This document shows positions 34,450-47,000 of a DNA stretch of 64,000 nucleotides, one piece after another. The position numbers were made by a program, and so were the translations under genes. The notes beneath the pieces were generated by a model, which did no database searches, was not told the origin of the DNA, and saw only the letters and a program-made list of their open reading frames with translations. This DNA is from Hyphodiscus hymeniophilus (lineage: Eukaryota > Ascomycota > Leotiomycetes > Helotiales > Hyphodiscaceae): positions 1,240,001-1,304,000 of the forward strand of contig VNKQ01000017.1 in the NCBI GenBank assembly GCA_016508695.1, read 5' to 3'. Numbering within the stretch: the first letter of the stretch is position 1; every line of letters begins with the position of its first letter.

Positions 34450-34555
34450 TGAATGCCGCAGGATTCGAACCTGCGCGGTTTCCCACTGCGGAAAGTTTGA
34501 GTACTCCTTACGAAGTGACCTAAACACAGCGCCTTAACCACTCGGCCAGACATCC
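34450..34555 (-). tRNA. tRNA-Leu(UAG) with 27-nt intron
   Basis: Mature parts are 34555-34519 and 34491-34450. The acceptor stem GGATGTC pairs with GGCATTC (two G-U pairs) and the discriminator is A. The D arm is GCC...GGC. The anticodon stem is CTGTG/CGCAG with anticodon TAG at 34522-34520. The variable arm is TGGGAAACCGC (GG-GAAA-CC) and the T arm GCAGG/CCTGC encloses TTCGAAT. The intron (34518-34492) follows base 37, the standard site cut by the SEN endonuclease. Box A (TGGCCGAGTGG) and box B (GGTTCGAATCC) are intact. Yeast tRNA-Leu(UAG) also has an intron. Confidence 0.95.
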
Positions 34556-34736
34556 TAACTTGAAAGAGTTTTTGGATTTTGTGCTTATTTTAGTATATTA
34601 AGCTTTTAGTATTCAGGCCGGTTTTAGCCGCCTACGGAGGTATGCTTGCTCCACCTCCGAGCCTGACTCGCAAGGCTGGAAAACCCGAAGAGTCAATAGC
34701 GAACCAACTCCACACAACAACCAAACCTCCACCGTT

Positions 34737-36074
34737 ATGACGGACCTAGATGAGAACCCTTTGGGCAATTTCAATACAACCGAAGATGACAACGACCCTG
34801 ATGACGAAACACAAGACTTCCGTCTTCTCTCCTCTTTGACCTCGAAAACTGGCCACCAAATTCCCAAACGCGGCGAAAAAGACTTCGAGTCTCACGGCAC
34901 CAAACACCAAGAAAACATACTTGCAGCAAGTAGACAGGCTATGCATGATGTTCTGAGCTATACAAGAGTACATATACCGAAAAGTCACAAGAGGGGCTTC
35001 TATTACGGGATTGAGGGGTTCCCGAGAGATGAAGCTATCCCAGAGGAATGGAGGCAAGGCTTGGATGAGGATCATGTTGTTCTGGTTGAATCATCGAAAG
35101 GAACACTATTCAGAACGACGGGCAAGTCTACGATGGGGAAGAAACACTCGAGTATGTGGCTCTTACCTGAAGAGGCGCTCTACATGATTGAGAGGGGTAA
35201 TCTGGATCTCTGGTGGCCTTCAAGATCCTCTTTTACAGGCGTCATTGAGGAGATAGAGGGTGAGGTCCTAGAGGATGATGAGGAAGAAGGAATTCCTATG
35301 AGCTTGCAAGCTGCCTATGCAATGTTGATTGGCCACAACGGAGAAAGGGGAAAGGTCAGTCTTGAGAGGTACACGGTCTACACAAACCTCAAAAGGGCCG
35401 GTTACATTGTCTCAAGAGCACGAGAATGGGACCCAGCAGCTCTTGGCCATCTTCACAGTTATCGAGACGTACCAGAGCAGCCGCCCAGCCTCTTCAATCA
35501 ACTTTTTGGAAGATTGTTTGCCGAGGACAAGATCAAACACCCCGCATATGGCCCGCTGATCAAGTTCGGTATGTACAGATCATACAAACCAATTTTTCGC
35601 CAGCTCTCTGTCATCCCAAGACACAAGCCATCGCCAGCGCCGAAGAAAGATGAATCAGAATATCCATATCGCATTGTCTTTGAAATATGGAAACCCTCAA
35701 GAATACCGACCTACGCAAAAACCAACCCAGGAACTCCAGATTTCCGAATCGCAATAACAGATTCTCGTTCAAGTTGTCTTCCTTCACTCACGCAAATGAC
35801 TACGTTGCTTGAAAGTACCCCCTGGGACCCTCCGAAGCCTGAATGGACAGGCCCCAGCAAAACCTATCAGAGGCTGAGACATGGCTGGCGAAATGTGGTT
35901 TTAGCCGTTGTTGATCAGGGAATTATTAGCTATTTGCGATTAGGCGAGGCGGCTTTTGGTGAAGAAAAACTGTTTGAAAGATTTGATGGGAATGGGCAGA
36001 CAAAGCGAGGCGGTCGAGGTGGCAGCCAGAGAGGTAGAGGTGGAGGCAGAAGCAGAGGCAGAGGTCGCAAATAG
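34737..36074 (+). CDS. SEN54: tRNA-splicing endonuclease subunit SEN54
   Basis: Single exon of 445 residues starting MTDLDENPLGNFN. After an acidic leader comes the Sen54 N-terminal domain (about residues 60-160), with KGTLFRTTGKSTMGKKHSSMWLLPEEALYMIERG. An LSLQAAYAMLIG-like helix and KVSLERYTVYTNLKRAGYIVSRAREWDP follow, as in other Sen54 proteins. A C-terminal structural subunit region comes next, and the end is an RGG-type tail (GGRGGSQRGRGGGRSRGRGRK). Sen54 is a non-catalytic subunit of the heterotetramer (Sen2, Sen15, Sen34, Sen54) that removes tRNA introns. It starts 181 bp from an intron-containing tRNA gene on the other strand. Confidence 0.93.
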   Translation: MTDLDENPLGNFNTTEDDNDPDDETQDFRLLSSLTSKTGHQIPKRGEKDFESHGTKHQENILAASRQAMHDVLSYTRVHIPKSHKRGFYYGIEGFPRDEAIPEEWRQGLDEDHVVLVESSKGTLFRTTGKSTMGKKHSSMWLLPEEALYMIERGNLDLWWPSRSSFTGVIEEIEGEVLEDDEEEGIPMSLQAAYAMLIGHNGERGKVSLERYTVYTNLKRAGYIVSRAREWDPAALGHLHSYRDVPEQPPSLFNQLFGRLFAEDKIKHPAYGPLIKFGMYRSYKPIFRQLSVIPRHKPSPAPKKDESEYPYRIVFEIWKPSRIPTYAKTNPGTPDFRIAITDSRSSCLPSLTQMTTLLESTPWDPPKPEWTGPSKTYQRLRHGWRNVVLAVVDQGIISYLRLGEAAFGEEKLFERFDGNGQTKRGGRGGSQRGRGGGRSRGRGRK

Positions 36075-36535
36075 GGCAGACGACCCAACATGAACCATAC
36101 TGCGTTGGCGTTACTCGTTGGCATTGGCACAGATAAGCCACAGAATCTCACCATTTGCGGGCTGGAGTTGAGTTGTTGATTCGAGGTGCACGGTTAGGTG
36201 CAGGGAATGATCCCAATCAAAATGCATTTAGCAAAATAGCCTATAGATTATGCGGCTTGGAGAGCAAAATTCAAATCAATTCCTAATGAATCACAAATGA
36301 CGACGACTACCGTACCCGAGACCAAATCACAGATCAGATCCAACGGAAGTAGCACACGGACGTTGCCAATTAGAGATATGCGCTAATTACGGAGACTACC
36401 TTACATCTCTTGCCGGCTCTGTTTCGCAACGCTTTTCTCTTTCTCTCAACTCCAACTCCAAATTTATGCTTCACTACAACACCATCATCAACTTTCGACT
36501 CTGTAGAAGAGGACGTGTTACACGTCGAATCAAAA
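36075..36535. other. Intergenic region
   Basis: 461 bp between two plus-strand genes; it should contain the promoter of the downstream gene. Nothing else was seen. Confidence 0.5.
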
Positions 36536-38694
36536 ATGGATCGCCCATCGTCTTCGAGTTCGGCGTCTTTAACTAGTCGCAGCACGCAATCTATGGATAA
36601 CGATGGAATTGAGAGTTTCAGTGTGGACGGAACGTGAGTTGTCCTCAAGTCTCCTATCTCTTCAATTTTTACGCGCGTTATCTATCACCACGAACCTGAA
36701 TCATTCTATTCTCAACGCTCAAGAGGCTGCTTCATTTTCATTTTTCACTTTCTTACGATTTTGACGAGAGTATTGCTTGCTTCGTTGTCAAACGTCTTTA
36801 CACTACTCCCTTGCTGTTCCTCAGCAGTACGGTGGCCCTGTCGCTAAAGAACGTAACGGATCCGAAGCATAAGCGATAGACAACCCTGCTTTGATTCCAA
36901 ACAGTGGTAGTCATATGCTTGGTGTGAACTACCACTGGGGCATTTCAAGCAGGTGCAAGTACTCCTTGGGAAACACGTCAAGACACGAACAAGTTTTCAC
37001 TCTTGGCGCTAAATCATTTTCACTTTTGGACCACTCAATTGTCTTTACACTTAAAGCTGACAATCGTTGCCAGAACATCTATGAGAGACACACCAATGCA
37101 AGAGACATCTGGTAACAGCGCTAGTGCTATTCCTATCGACACCGACAAAGCCATCGACAAAGGCATCATTGTCGACACTGCCGACATGGACTCCTCAGCT
37201 ATCATGGTTGAAAACGGTGTCGATGATGACGAAGATCTTGAAGTCTACAGCCCGTTCCCAAAGCGAAAGCGCATTTCCATCAACTACAACCTTGATGAAC
37301 CTGGCTATGACAAGGTTGTCGAACCAATTGTCAAGCGCTCTCGAAATGGCCCCAAGATTCGAGGTGTCATCATTGGTGTTTGGCGTGATTCTAACGAGCC
37401 TGATGATGCTGACAAACATGTCATCTTTGGCTTCATTGACATACATGATCGTCTTCGTACTCGGATCTATGGAATGAATCGCCGAGGAGAAGAGCTGATT
37501 GGCAATATTCCCACCGGAGCTGGTGGATGCTGGGTCACTTTTCCTCGCGTTATATTCGATTCACATCTGAAAGACCTCAATCCCGCCGAAGTCAAGGAGT
37601 ACGTCCGGATTCGATCCGAGTCAAAGACTGACACAGACCCCGAGGCCCAAAATGAAGCTGACCAGAAGGCTGTCTTGAAGGCAAAAGCAGCTGCGGCTCG
37701 ACTTGAAGGCACGCCGAAACCCGTTGTACATCGTCAATCACTTGGTCGCCAGCCATCCAAAAAATCGCTCGCCAGACAATCCCTTGGAAGTCCATCAGGT
37801 TTCAAAGCCGTCAATGCTGCGAATGTTCAGACTCCGAAAGCCTCTCCTTCTACCGAGACAATCAAACCTTCTGGCGTACTTCTAGGCTATTGGTCCGGCT
37901 CTAGTGAGTCACGGGTGGAGGATAAGCATGCAGCCTATGGTGTTCTGGGGGGAAGTGACTGCTTCAGAGTAAAGGTTGCGCGGATCACACGGGACGGTCG
38001 ATATGTTGACGGTAACTTCCCCGTTGGAGCTGGAGCTTTATGGCTACATTATGATCAAGTTGTCCTCGATCCACCGCTTCAAAGTTTGACTCGACTGGAG
38101 GTCAAGGAATACGTTCGCATCCGCCAACAAGATCAAGCTGTTGAGTCAGATAGAGAACGGAAGGTCAATGAGCAGAGAGCAATCCGAGAGGCTAAGGATA
38201 TTGTTGCGACCGACACAGCGCCTAATGGGGTCCAAAATGGACTTGACCAAGGTCAAGCAAGCCCAGAGATGGAGGTTCGACACAGTGCCAGATCCGAGCT
38301 GCGCATGGCTGCGAAGCAACAGGCAGAGGCTGAGGCGGGGGCAGAGTTGCGGAGAAAGGAGAAGTCTGAAGCGAGAGATCGACAGAACGAGAAGACGAGA
38401 AGGGAGGTCGCGCAAGCTGAGGCAGTGATTCAAGAGGCTGCTCAGGCTGAGCTCAAGAATAATCTGAAGAAGTTGAACAAGGTCTGGGTTGCTCAACAAG
38501 CTGCTATTCCGGGCTCTTCGGCAGCAGCGGCAATGCCCCCTGTCGATGAGATCAAATATCACAACGGTATCAAGTACGAGAGAAAGCAGAATGGCCCATT
38601 CCAAGGCAAACTGGTCAGCTCAGCGCAGATCCTTAGCATTGATGGAGAAGATTACGTCGAGTATAGAGTCTTGACGAAGCCGTCCTTCTTCTGA
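36536..38694 (+). CDS. Protein with an internally duplicated domain, unknown function
   Basis: Two exons (36536-36633 and 37074-38694) joined across a 440-nt intron with a GCTGAC branch, 572 residues. A start in exon 2 (ATG 37081) is possible if the long intron is wrong. Two copies of a domain of about 85 residues occur at about 129-214 and 300-385. Each starts G-V-(I/L)-(I/L)-G-(V/Y)-W, passes GNIPTGAGGCWV or GNFPVGAGALWL, and ends in EVKEYVRIR. Between them is a basic Ser-rich linker (SLGRQPSKKSLARQSLG), and a long charged coiled coil (about 395-490) follows. The C-terminus (IKYHNGIKYERKQNGPFQGKLV) also looks folded. A bipartite-like basic PFPKRKRISI suggests a nuclear location. I cannot name the domain. 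Confidence 0.8.
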
Positions 38695-39459
38695 TGGATT
38701 GAACGCGGTTCACCTTCGTGATTTTATCAGGATTTCTGCCTATGGCATGGTTGGTATGGGGTGGTGAGATGTACGATTTACGCGGATCAATAATTTCATC
38801 ATCCTTTCTGTATTGCATTTTGCGTATTGCGTTGGGATCGGTTAAATGAGAAGACAGCGTTTCTTCTCGTGGATAGGTCATTGCTATCCTTTGCATGGAT
38901 TTTCACTGCATGGTTTTGCCTGGAGTTGCAAGTAGGACGGCGGAGTTTTAGAGGTCCTTGCAATAATAATTGATACGTTGATTTCAAAGGATTGACACTT
39001 TAACGACATTACATGAACTCTAAAACGTTGGCAGCGCAGTGAAGCCATGATCCGTAATACTTTACTGCTTTGTTAGTATGCTAATAATCCTCGAGCAAAG
39101 AAATAGCTATGAATTTCTGATATTTTAATTCTAAAGCCTTATCCAGACCTAAAGCCTTGACTTTCCTATTGTTACAACTTCTTGGCTCTTTGAAGTGTGC
39201 AAGATCCTCTACATTCGAATTCTAAGGCATACTATTAGCCTCGTAGCGTTTGCTCCATAGACATTCCTGGAATGTTTTAAGTTAGCATTTGCCATACAAT
39301 CCTTGCTTTCGGAAGTTGGTCATTTCTCCTTATGACCGCCCAGTATTTCTTGAAGAACGAACAAAGGACGAACAATTAAATGGTTATTACTCTGCATCAG
39401 CTGTTTTACAAAACGCAAAAGCTTCCAAAAACAATCCGAGTATCCTAGAGATTTCTAAC
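38695..39459. other. Intergenic region between convergent genes
   Basis: About 765 bp, AT-rich, with no gene seen. Confidence 0.5.
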
Positions 39460-40516
39460 TCAGGCTTCCAAAGCCTGCAAGCCCCTCAACCTTTCCAATT
39501 CCTTTCGCTTCATCTCCTCCATCCTCCTCACCCGATTCGGCGTCCAGCCTCTCCTCTCATTCGTAATCTTCCAATCTCCAATCCCATCCGGCATTCCCAG
39601 ATCTCTCAAGGTCTTCAGCTCCACCAGACTGTAATCCTCGTTCCTCTCCCTGTTGAAACAAAACGGCTCTTTTAGGCTCACGGGCGGGTTTGTGATGATT
39701 CTCGCATGCCTGATTAGATTCTTGGATGCTGCGTGGAGCATGAAAGGGTGGAGAAGAACTACGTCTCCGACCTCTCCGGTCATTTCAAAAAAGGACTCGT
39801 CTCGAGTTAAGGAGGGATCGCGAGCCATTGCGCCCCAGAAGTAATCACCACCTTCGGATTGAGCGTGCGTAGGGTCGTTGACGGATTTCATCCACGGCGT
39901 CACACCCTCAGGATGATCATACTATCTCCATTTAGTCCAGCTCCGCAACCACCACTCGCTCTCGAAAAGAGGTGCTCACCAAGTGCTTAGCGATATGCTT
40001 AATCCCGTCACCACTAATGACCGTCCCACCCCCCTTCTTCGGAATATCACACCAGAGCGGGATAACAAGCAACGCCTGCTCGGGGGAATCCAGGAAATGC
40101 ACAAAGAAATCCCCATCGTTGTGCCACTGGGGCAATTGCCTCATCTCCTTCACCCCCCATTCTCCCTCCGGATCATACTCCTCCTTCCCGAGATTCACAA
40201 TGAACCCGTCACCCCAGCTCCTCATGTCCTCAGAGATGCGCTCCTCGCCCCCAAGGAGCTGACACATGGCGCTCCAGGCCTTGGGCGCGAACTCGGAGAC
40301 TTGCACGGAATTGTGAGAGGGCATGTTGGTACGTTCTGCTGTCCATGTTGACTTGTCGGTTGGGGAGAAGCCGAGACGCGTCCACACTTTGCTGGTGAAG
40401 TCTGAGGCTTGTTCGCGTGTGAAGCAGGAGGGGATTGTGACAAAACCGTGGGTTAGGAAATGTTCCTTCTCCGCTGAACTGAGCTCGTAGTTGGGGTTTG
40501 AGGTTGAGCTAGGCAT
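39460..40516 (-). CDS. Phytanoyl-CoA dioxygenase-like Fe(II)/2-oxoglutarate oxygenase
   Basis: Two exons (40516-39980, 39921-39460) joined by a 58-nt intron, 332 residues. The N-terminal ELSSAEKEHFLTHGFVTIPSCF is the usual start of PhyH-type enzymes. The metal site is H-N-D in QLPQWHNDGDFFVHFL (about residue 133), with the second His in VVLLHPFMLHAASKN (about 240) and a following Arg in RHARIITNPPVSL that can bind 2-oxoglutarate. The C-terminus is a charged helix (RMEEMKRKELERLRGLQ). Substrate unknown. It lies alone, not in a recognisable pathway cluster. Confidence 0.85.
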
Positions 40517-41172
40517 CTTGGTAGCCTCGAACTTGAACTTGGAAAGAATGTGCCTCTTTGATCAATTTTACTTTTCAGCTAAAGTTGAGAGTAAGAGACG
40601 ACTGAAGAACGATGATGCGGGCAGTCAGGAGACTTTTAATACGCCATGTGTAGAGTGTCGCCCCGGAGATCGGTAGGCCACTCTCTATTGACATGATGAC
40701 AACCCCCCTTTCCCTTTGGAGGGAAGTCGCTTTTACCCGGCGGGGTGAGCTCTGATGGGCGGTTAAATTCAAAAACATATCACGTGTGTGACTTCTTCCT
40801 CCCTCCTCTTTTGCGAAGCAGCTCCCTATTTGTACAAAACGTGCAGACGTAATAATGGTCAACTGCTTAGGACGAGGGCACAAGGAGTCCGCAAGCGATT
40901 CCTTGGTTAGTAGGCCTTAGCTTCCGTCTCTAAGGGAACCCCACCGTCTACTGTTAGTGCTCAAAGCCGTAGATATTCTTATCAGAGAGCTGGCATTGAA
41001 CCTTCTGAGGGTGGGATTTGAAAATGATTGCATGCGTTGCGTTTTGTGTCATGAGACCAAGTTGGTGAGAGCAAGTTCGAAAAGAGGTGACCAAGTCATA
41101 AATCGGTGGAGCTATTGTTAGTCATCATTCAAAACCCAATATCGTCTGGAGAAACGCCTTCATTTGATGTCT
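40517..41172. other. Intergenic region
   Basis: About 650 bp between two minus-strand genes, with a CACGTG E-box-like site at about 40780-40785. No gene was seen. Confidence 0.5.
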
Positions 41173-43070
41173 TTAGACGGCAATCCCTCTCTGGCTCCAC
41201 CCACCTCTGCCCTTCCAAGCCCACAGCAAAAGTCCACAACCAGCCAAAACACTGATAGCCATGGCCCAAAAGGTCGTAGCATAGCATTGCTTTCCATAGC
41301 ACAAAACGTCTTCCTCCAGGTCTAAATCCCGACTGGCGGCGGTTTTGTCCGCTCCCCATTGATACACTGTCGAATAGACAACACCCCAAACTGTGGCTCC
41401 CAAAGCCGGCACCATTGCCACAATACCCCAATTTGTTCCAAAATTTTCAACACCCCAGATGACAGTAATGATAAGAGGCGTTAAGCTGAAAATTGCTCCA
41501 TATCCTGAGCCAATCAAGGTAGATACAATCCAAAGGCGTTCAGCATGGTTCTGAATCACCCCTGATGCCAATATCACTTGTCCCAAGGCTATCAAAAGTG
41601 CAGAAGCAATCAAGAAGGCTATCCGAGAGATGGTAAATCTTTCGTTCCGGGGTGGTAAAGATGCCAGGGAGTTGCTTGCAGATTGGTAGTGGTGGCCAAC
41701 AGACGTGGGAGCCAACAGATCTGTCAAAGTGCCAAAAAGTAATCGGGCGACTGTCGATGTTATGGCAACTATTGATACGTGAGTTGCAGCTGAGGTAGGA
41801 ATGACCGTAGGATTCATGATAGGTGGGTATAATGTCCTAATGATAGTTCCGATATTCGTTATGAAAGCTTCGCCAGGGCCTTAGATTTGTTAGCAATGAA
41901 GGGTTGTCTGCCATACAGACACATACCAGAGATGAAGAAGAAGCCCAGAGCCAAGGACCACATTGTATGGTCCTTGACGAATCTCCGAGTTTCCTCGTTC
42001 AGCAACCACGTCTTCTTCCGAGCCTCCTCCTCTTCCAACGCCTTGGCTTCCTCAACTCTACGTGCTTCCGCATTCTCATCATTTAGGCGCTCGTCGACGG
42101 ATCCGTAACCTCCGCCACCATTCGCCCGCCTAAAGAACTCACTGTCCTCTAACAGTCCACTTCTTTCAAGCTCCTCGACAGCCTCGTCAATGAGTTCCTC
42201 TTCATTCACAACCTTCAACAAAAACGTGCCCAGCAGTCCAACCGCTAGCAGTGTAATAGCCAGAAACAAGAAGAATTTGAAAACATCCACGTCGCCCCTC
42301 TTCCCGTTCGGCAGATGCTCGTATAAGACCCTCTCTCCGACCTGACTCAACCACATCCCACTCAAACCAAACGCCGCAATAGGCGCAGCCAAAGCCAAAC
42401 CTCTATATTTTCCCCTGCCAAAATTCTTCGCACATGTTGTAACAGCACTGATATACATGCATGTAGTCGCCATCCCTACTATGCAAAAGGCAAGGACCAT
42501 GACCGACAATGGCCAACCTCTTTCATGTGTAAATCCGGAAATGTCCTTCGCTCCGCTTTTGTATGTAAATGCAGCAAGTAGATATGCCACCCCAAACAAG
42601 ATGGCTGATACGAATGATAATGGCGCCGGTCCGACGCGATCGCAGAGATATCCAAACAGAGGTACAGGAAGATACATTGCGAGCTCTGCCCCGATGATCA
42701 CCGAATTAACCTGGAGTTGGGTGTAGCGTAATCGTTCTTGGAAGAGATGACCATAGAGAGAGAAGGCAGTGATGGAGCCTGCACAGAGGCAGGAGAGGAT
42801 GGCGGATGAGAATGCGACATATCGTATTACCTCGCGGGCTTTCGACTGCGTATGGCGTTCTAGTGACGAGAGAGAATGAGAGGAGCTGGAGGTTCGGAGG
42901 GAGGAGGTATCGCGGGAGAGGAGAGGAGTGCGAGTGTTGGCCATCGTGAGGCTGGAGGAGGGATAAGAAGGAGGGGATCTTCTATCCCAGAGTCGGTCTT
43001 GGATCAAGTTGACATCTGGCGGCAATATCGGTTGTGTTTGGGGGACGAAGACGTTGGAGCCGTAGTCCAT
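41173..43070 (-). CDS. MCH1: Major facilitator transporter, MCH1-like
   Basis: Two exons (43070-41927, 41879-41173) with a 47-nt intron and GCTAAC branch, 616 residues. An alternative start at the in-frame MANTRTPLL (near 42944) would remove a 42-residue leader. The first six helices begin at YVAFSSAILSCLCAGSITAFSLYGHLF. The loop after helix 2 has FGYLCDRVGPAPLS. A long charged central loop (EEAKALEEEEARKKTWLL) separates the halves, and the second half resumes with TMWSLALGFFFISGPGEAFI. This is the layout of fungal Mch1, a vacuolar-type monocarboxylate-transporter-like protein whose substrate is not established. Confidence 0.88.
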
Positions 43071-44069
43071 GAGATCAGGCCGACGCGAACGAGTCCAGGT
43101 CCTCGCCCAATCCCGAGGTCGCTAGAGGAAGCACGTCTTTTCTTCTCTTTTGCAGTCATACAATTTAGAACATAGAATCCAGTTATGGTGAAACGGGCAA
43201 TGCCCGCTCATTCCTTTGTCCATTTGTCTTTAATTAATCGAATATGTACTGTGGAAATTTTGGTTATTGGGTGCCTCTCCGATTGTTTTACTTTGCGGGA
43301 GTAGAAATAATCAAGGATTTGATGGGATCAATACCAATGAAAGAGGACGAAGAAGGGGATTGCTAGTCATACAAATATCTCGTTATGTCTATTCAAATTC
43401 ATTCAAAGGCCCAATACTCCCTAACACTGGTTGAAACGACCAACTACTCCTTCAAAGGCTTGACAGTTACCAATACTCCTCAAAAACGACTCAAGTAGTC
43501 AGTCAGGTTCACTATGTATTCTTTTCTTTAGAGCCAAGGGACTCGTTCACAAACAAATGTGGTGGACAAGATTCCCTTATTTCCACACGCAAGGCAAGGT
43601 TTCTCTCTTCGTTCACTCCTTTCCAAGCTATATATATATTTACTCCACGGCCACAATTTTCCCTGACGCATTCATGGTCCAGGGTGGACGAGGCAACGGA
43701 CTTGGGCCTAGATATATTCAATGCTCAGCCAGATTTGTAGCCTAATATTCGACCACAGGAGGGTCTTTTGACGGTGGTTGGTAGAATCACACGACGCATG
43801 GTCACTAAAGACGCTCAAGATTAAGCAAAGATGTGACAAAGCCACCTCGGTGACAAATCAAATAATTGGTCTAGAAGCAAACTACCTCCTGCAAGAAACC
43901 TCTAAATGAATGACGAGAAAGCCATGCAGCTCTTGCGGCTTGATCATCATATGCACTGTAAAAACGACCCTGAAAATGCAATAACAGCTGCTCCATGAAC
44001 GTCTTGAATTTAGGATTCAAAAGATTCTTGTGTACTTCTCCATGCCTTGTATGTTGAACAATCTCGAAT
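43071..44069. other. Intergenic region, no gene seen
   Basis: About 1 kb between MCH1 (5' side) and GDE1 (3' side). AT-rich; a (TA)n stretch is at about 43630-43640. No gene was seen. Confidence 0.5.
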
Positions 44070-47000
44070 TTAGACAATGGCAGGACCATTGGTGCTGCTG
44101 GTGGCCTTGGTCAAGTCGGTCAAGTCGGTGGGCCACGGCGGTATCTTGGCCACTGCCTTAGTGAGACCATTACGAATCTTGAGAACGCTGTCTACAATGA
44201 CTGCATCAATGCCCTCGTCGACTTGTTGCTATTTCATTGTCAGTTTTGTCGCTTCGAAAAAGAAGCAATAATAAAACAAACCTGTACTTTCACTGGATCA
44301 TTATTGAGAGCACCGTAGCTGACACACACCAGACCGCTCTCCTTGACGACCTTGACTAATCTCGGACTGTTGCAAAGAGGTTCTGCCGCGCTGACGATAC
44401 CCAATAGATTCCAGCGACTCGCAAAACGGATAGCTTCTTGCAAACTGCTAGCTCTGATATCGCCCACTGGACTCGTGCCCGCATCTGTGAGGAACAAGAT
44501 CGGGATACTTGGTTGCTTGAAGCTCAATAGGAGGCAGATATCAGGGTTGAAGCTGCTGAAAATGATTTTGCGCTTCTTGCCCAGGTCATACACCTTCTCG
44601 AGGACAGTGTCGACAAAACTATTGAGTTCCACAGCATATGTGTCCATCTCTTGCTCCTCTGATTCGTGCAGCATGGGGTATTTCATCTCGATGTTGAAGC
44701 CAATCTCTTGATCCAACTTGACAAACATTTCCTCCAGAGTGGTGAACGGCGCCTGGATAAATGTTCCACGGGAATTGGCTTTGTAACCCTTCTTCTTGAA
44801 ATCGCGAGTATGTTTCATTCTTTCCGTCAGGTCAAACTCGGGAATGGTAGGACCCAAGGAGAGTGACCGTTGTCGATCCATGCCTCGGATCGCATTCATC
44901 TGAGGGGTTTCTTTCGGAGGAGAAGGAGGCCGAGATACACGTGGGGTCGTATCGTTGACATGTAAGAATTGCTCAAGCGTAAGAGTGTGGACTGGAGCAT
45001 CTATTCCGGTTTCACTGACCAGGAAGTCGTGGTAAATGACAGGGACATGGTCTTTGGTGAGCTGGACGTCAAACTCAACATAGCTTGCTCCCAAATTAGC
45101 GGCTGCAATAAAAGATTGTAAAGTGTTTTCGCCAAGCTGGAGTGATCTGTTAGAAGCCATGTTCTTGCCAAGTCCTCGATGGCCGATGACCATTGTTGAT
45201 GAAAGCTCTTTCCAGTACGTGTGCTTTGCATCGATTCCCATGTTGGGATGCGAGAATGGAGTAATGATGAGGAAGTTAAAATTAACAACACCAATAACCT
45301 CCAAACTAGTGCCCATGATAGGGACACTAATATCTCCTTGGAGATTCATACGTTTTAAGCCGATCGCTTGTTTCAGGCTCGCGAGGATTGCAACTCCTCG
45401 CCCAACCTTACGTTCTTGGCTACCAGCATAGGTTGGAACAATGTCGAAGTAGAGCTTGACTTTCGAAGCATCAAGGGCAGTAAATACCATGGGCTCGGTG
45501 GAGATGCTGTCCTGGACCGGAAGGTCGATGATTGTTGGCTCGCCTTGCGCCCCACTCGCACTCACAATGACTGATAAGGCAGTATCAAGCTGAGTCGAAT
45601 GCGCTTCTGCGATAGGGATTCTGTCTAATTTGACGGCCGGAATGTCTTTTCTCATGTCCATGGACCCGAGGCTGACCAGAACCATGCTCTCGTTCTTGAG
45701 GTATCGATGGCCGAAAGTCTTTACAGGCTCAGTGGCACGTACATTGTTGTTGCTGATCTGAGAACGAATCGCCTCCATTGAAGACACTCCAGGAAGTGAT
45801 GATATACTCGTACTCACAGAAGCTTCGGATCCATTGCTAGAATTCTCCAAGGTTGCTTCGGCAATCTTTTCTGCGATATCCAAATGACCTCTGAGGGCCG
45901 CGTGCTCCCTAGGTCTCCAGCCAGATGCATCAGGCTTGTTCAGGTCGGCACCAGCATCAATGAGCAGCTCGACGATTGAAAGATGTCCATCAACACACGC
46001 GACATGAAGAGGAGTCCAGGCGAAGGAGTTTTCTGTGAGCTCGAAGTCGGCTTTCTGATCTTGGGTGCCGTCGAGCAAAATCCTAGCGCATTCCGTGTTA
46101 CCGAAACGAGCGGCGATGTGCAACGCAGTCTCGCCCGTTGTATCTTGCCAATTGATGTCAACCCCGGCTTTTACAAGCTGCTGGACAATCAGCATGAAGT
46201 TGGACTTCGTAGCAAGCGCAAGGACAGCGCTGGACTTTGAGATGTCCTTTCTCAGTGCAGCTTTTTGATCGTTGCTACCCTTCCAATTCTCTGCAGCCAG
46301 AAGAGCCTGCGTTGTAAGAGGGTGTCCTCCGATTACACTGAGATGTAAGGGCGCTAGACCTTCATTATCTTGCCATTCCGGTGCATCAATACCGTGATCG
46401 ACATTGAACTGGCCCCAGGCCTGCATGTGTTTCATGACGAGTTCACATATGACAACAAATCCAAACTGGGCTGCATAGTGTAATGGCAGACGACCAAATG
46501 TATCCTTGCTCATCAATGCCGACCGTTGTCGAGGTTCGAGTTTGTCGAGCACGTATGCCAATAGCTTCACATGCTCGTCATTGATGCTCAATAGAGAGGA
46601 TTCTGTAAGCTTGCTCGGAGCTGGGCCCATTGGAGGAGTTGTCGCAGGTGTGAGGTATAGCATGTGTCCGTCCTCGACAACGGGGACTAAGGCCGCTTCT
46701 GCATCATCTGGATTTGAAGACTTTGCACGACCGATCGAGATGACCAGACGATGAAGACAGTTTCGCTCATTAATGTCATCTGCTTCGTTTAGGGACTTGA
46801 GCTCTTTCAGCAGATAGTTGATAGATTGCCTGGATCTGCAGGAAATTGCTCGCTGCAAAAGATTGACAAGTATTTTCTGCATTGCTGGGTCTTCAACGTC
46901 AAGATTCGATTCTGCAAGACTCTCCTTCAAAATCGGCACGTCGTCGCTTCGGATGGCGCCATCCACGGTATCGAGAAGTCCACCAGGCAAATTAAGGATA

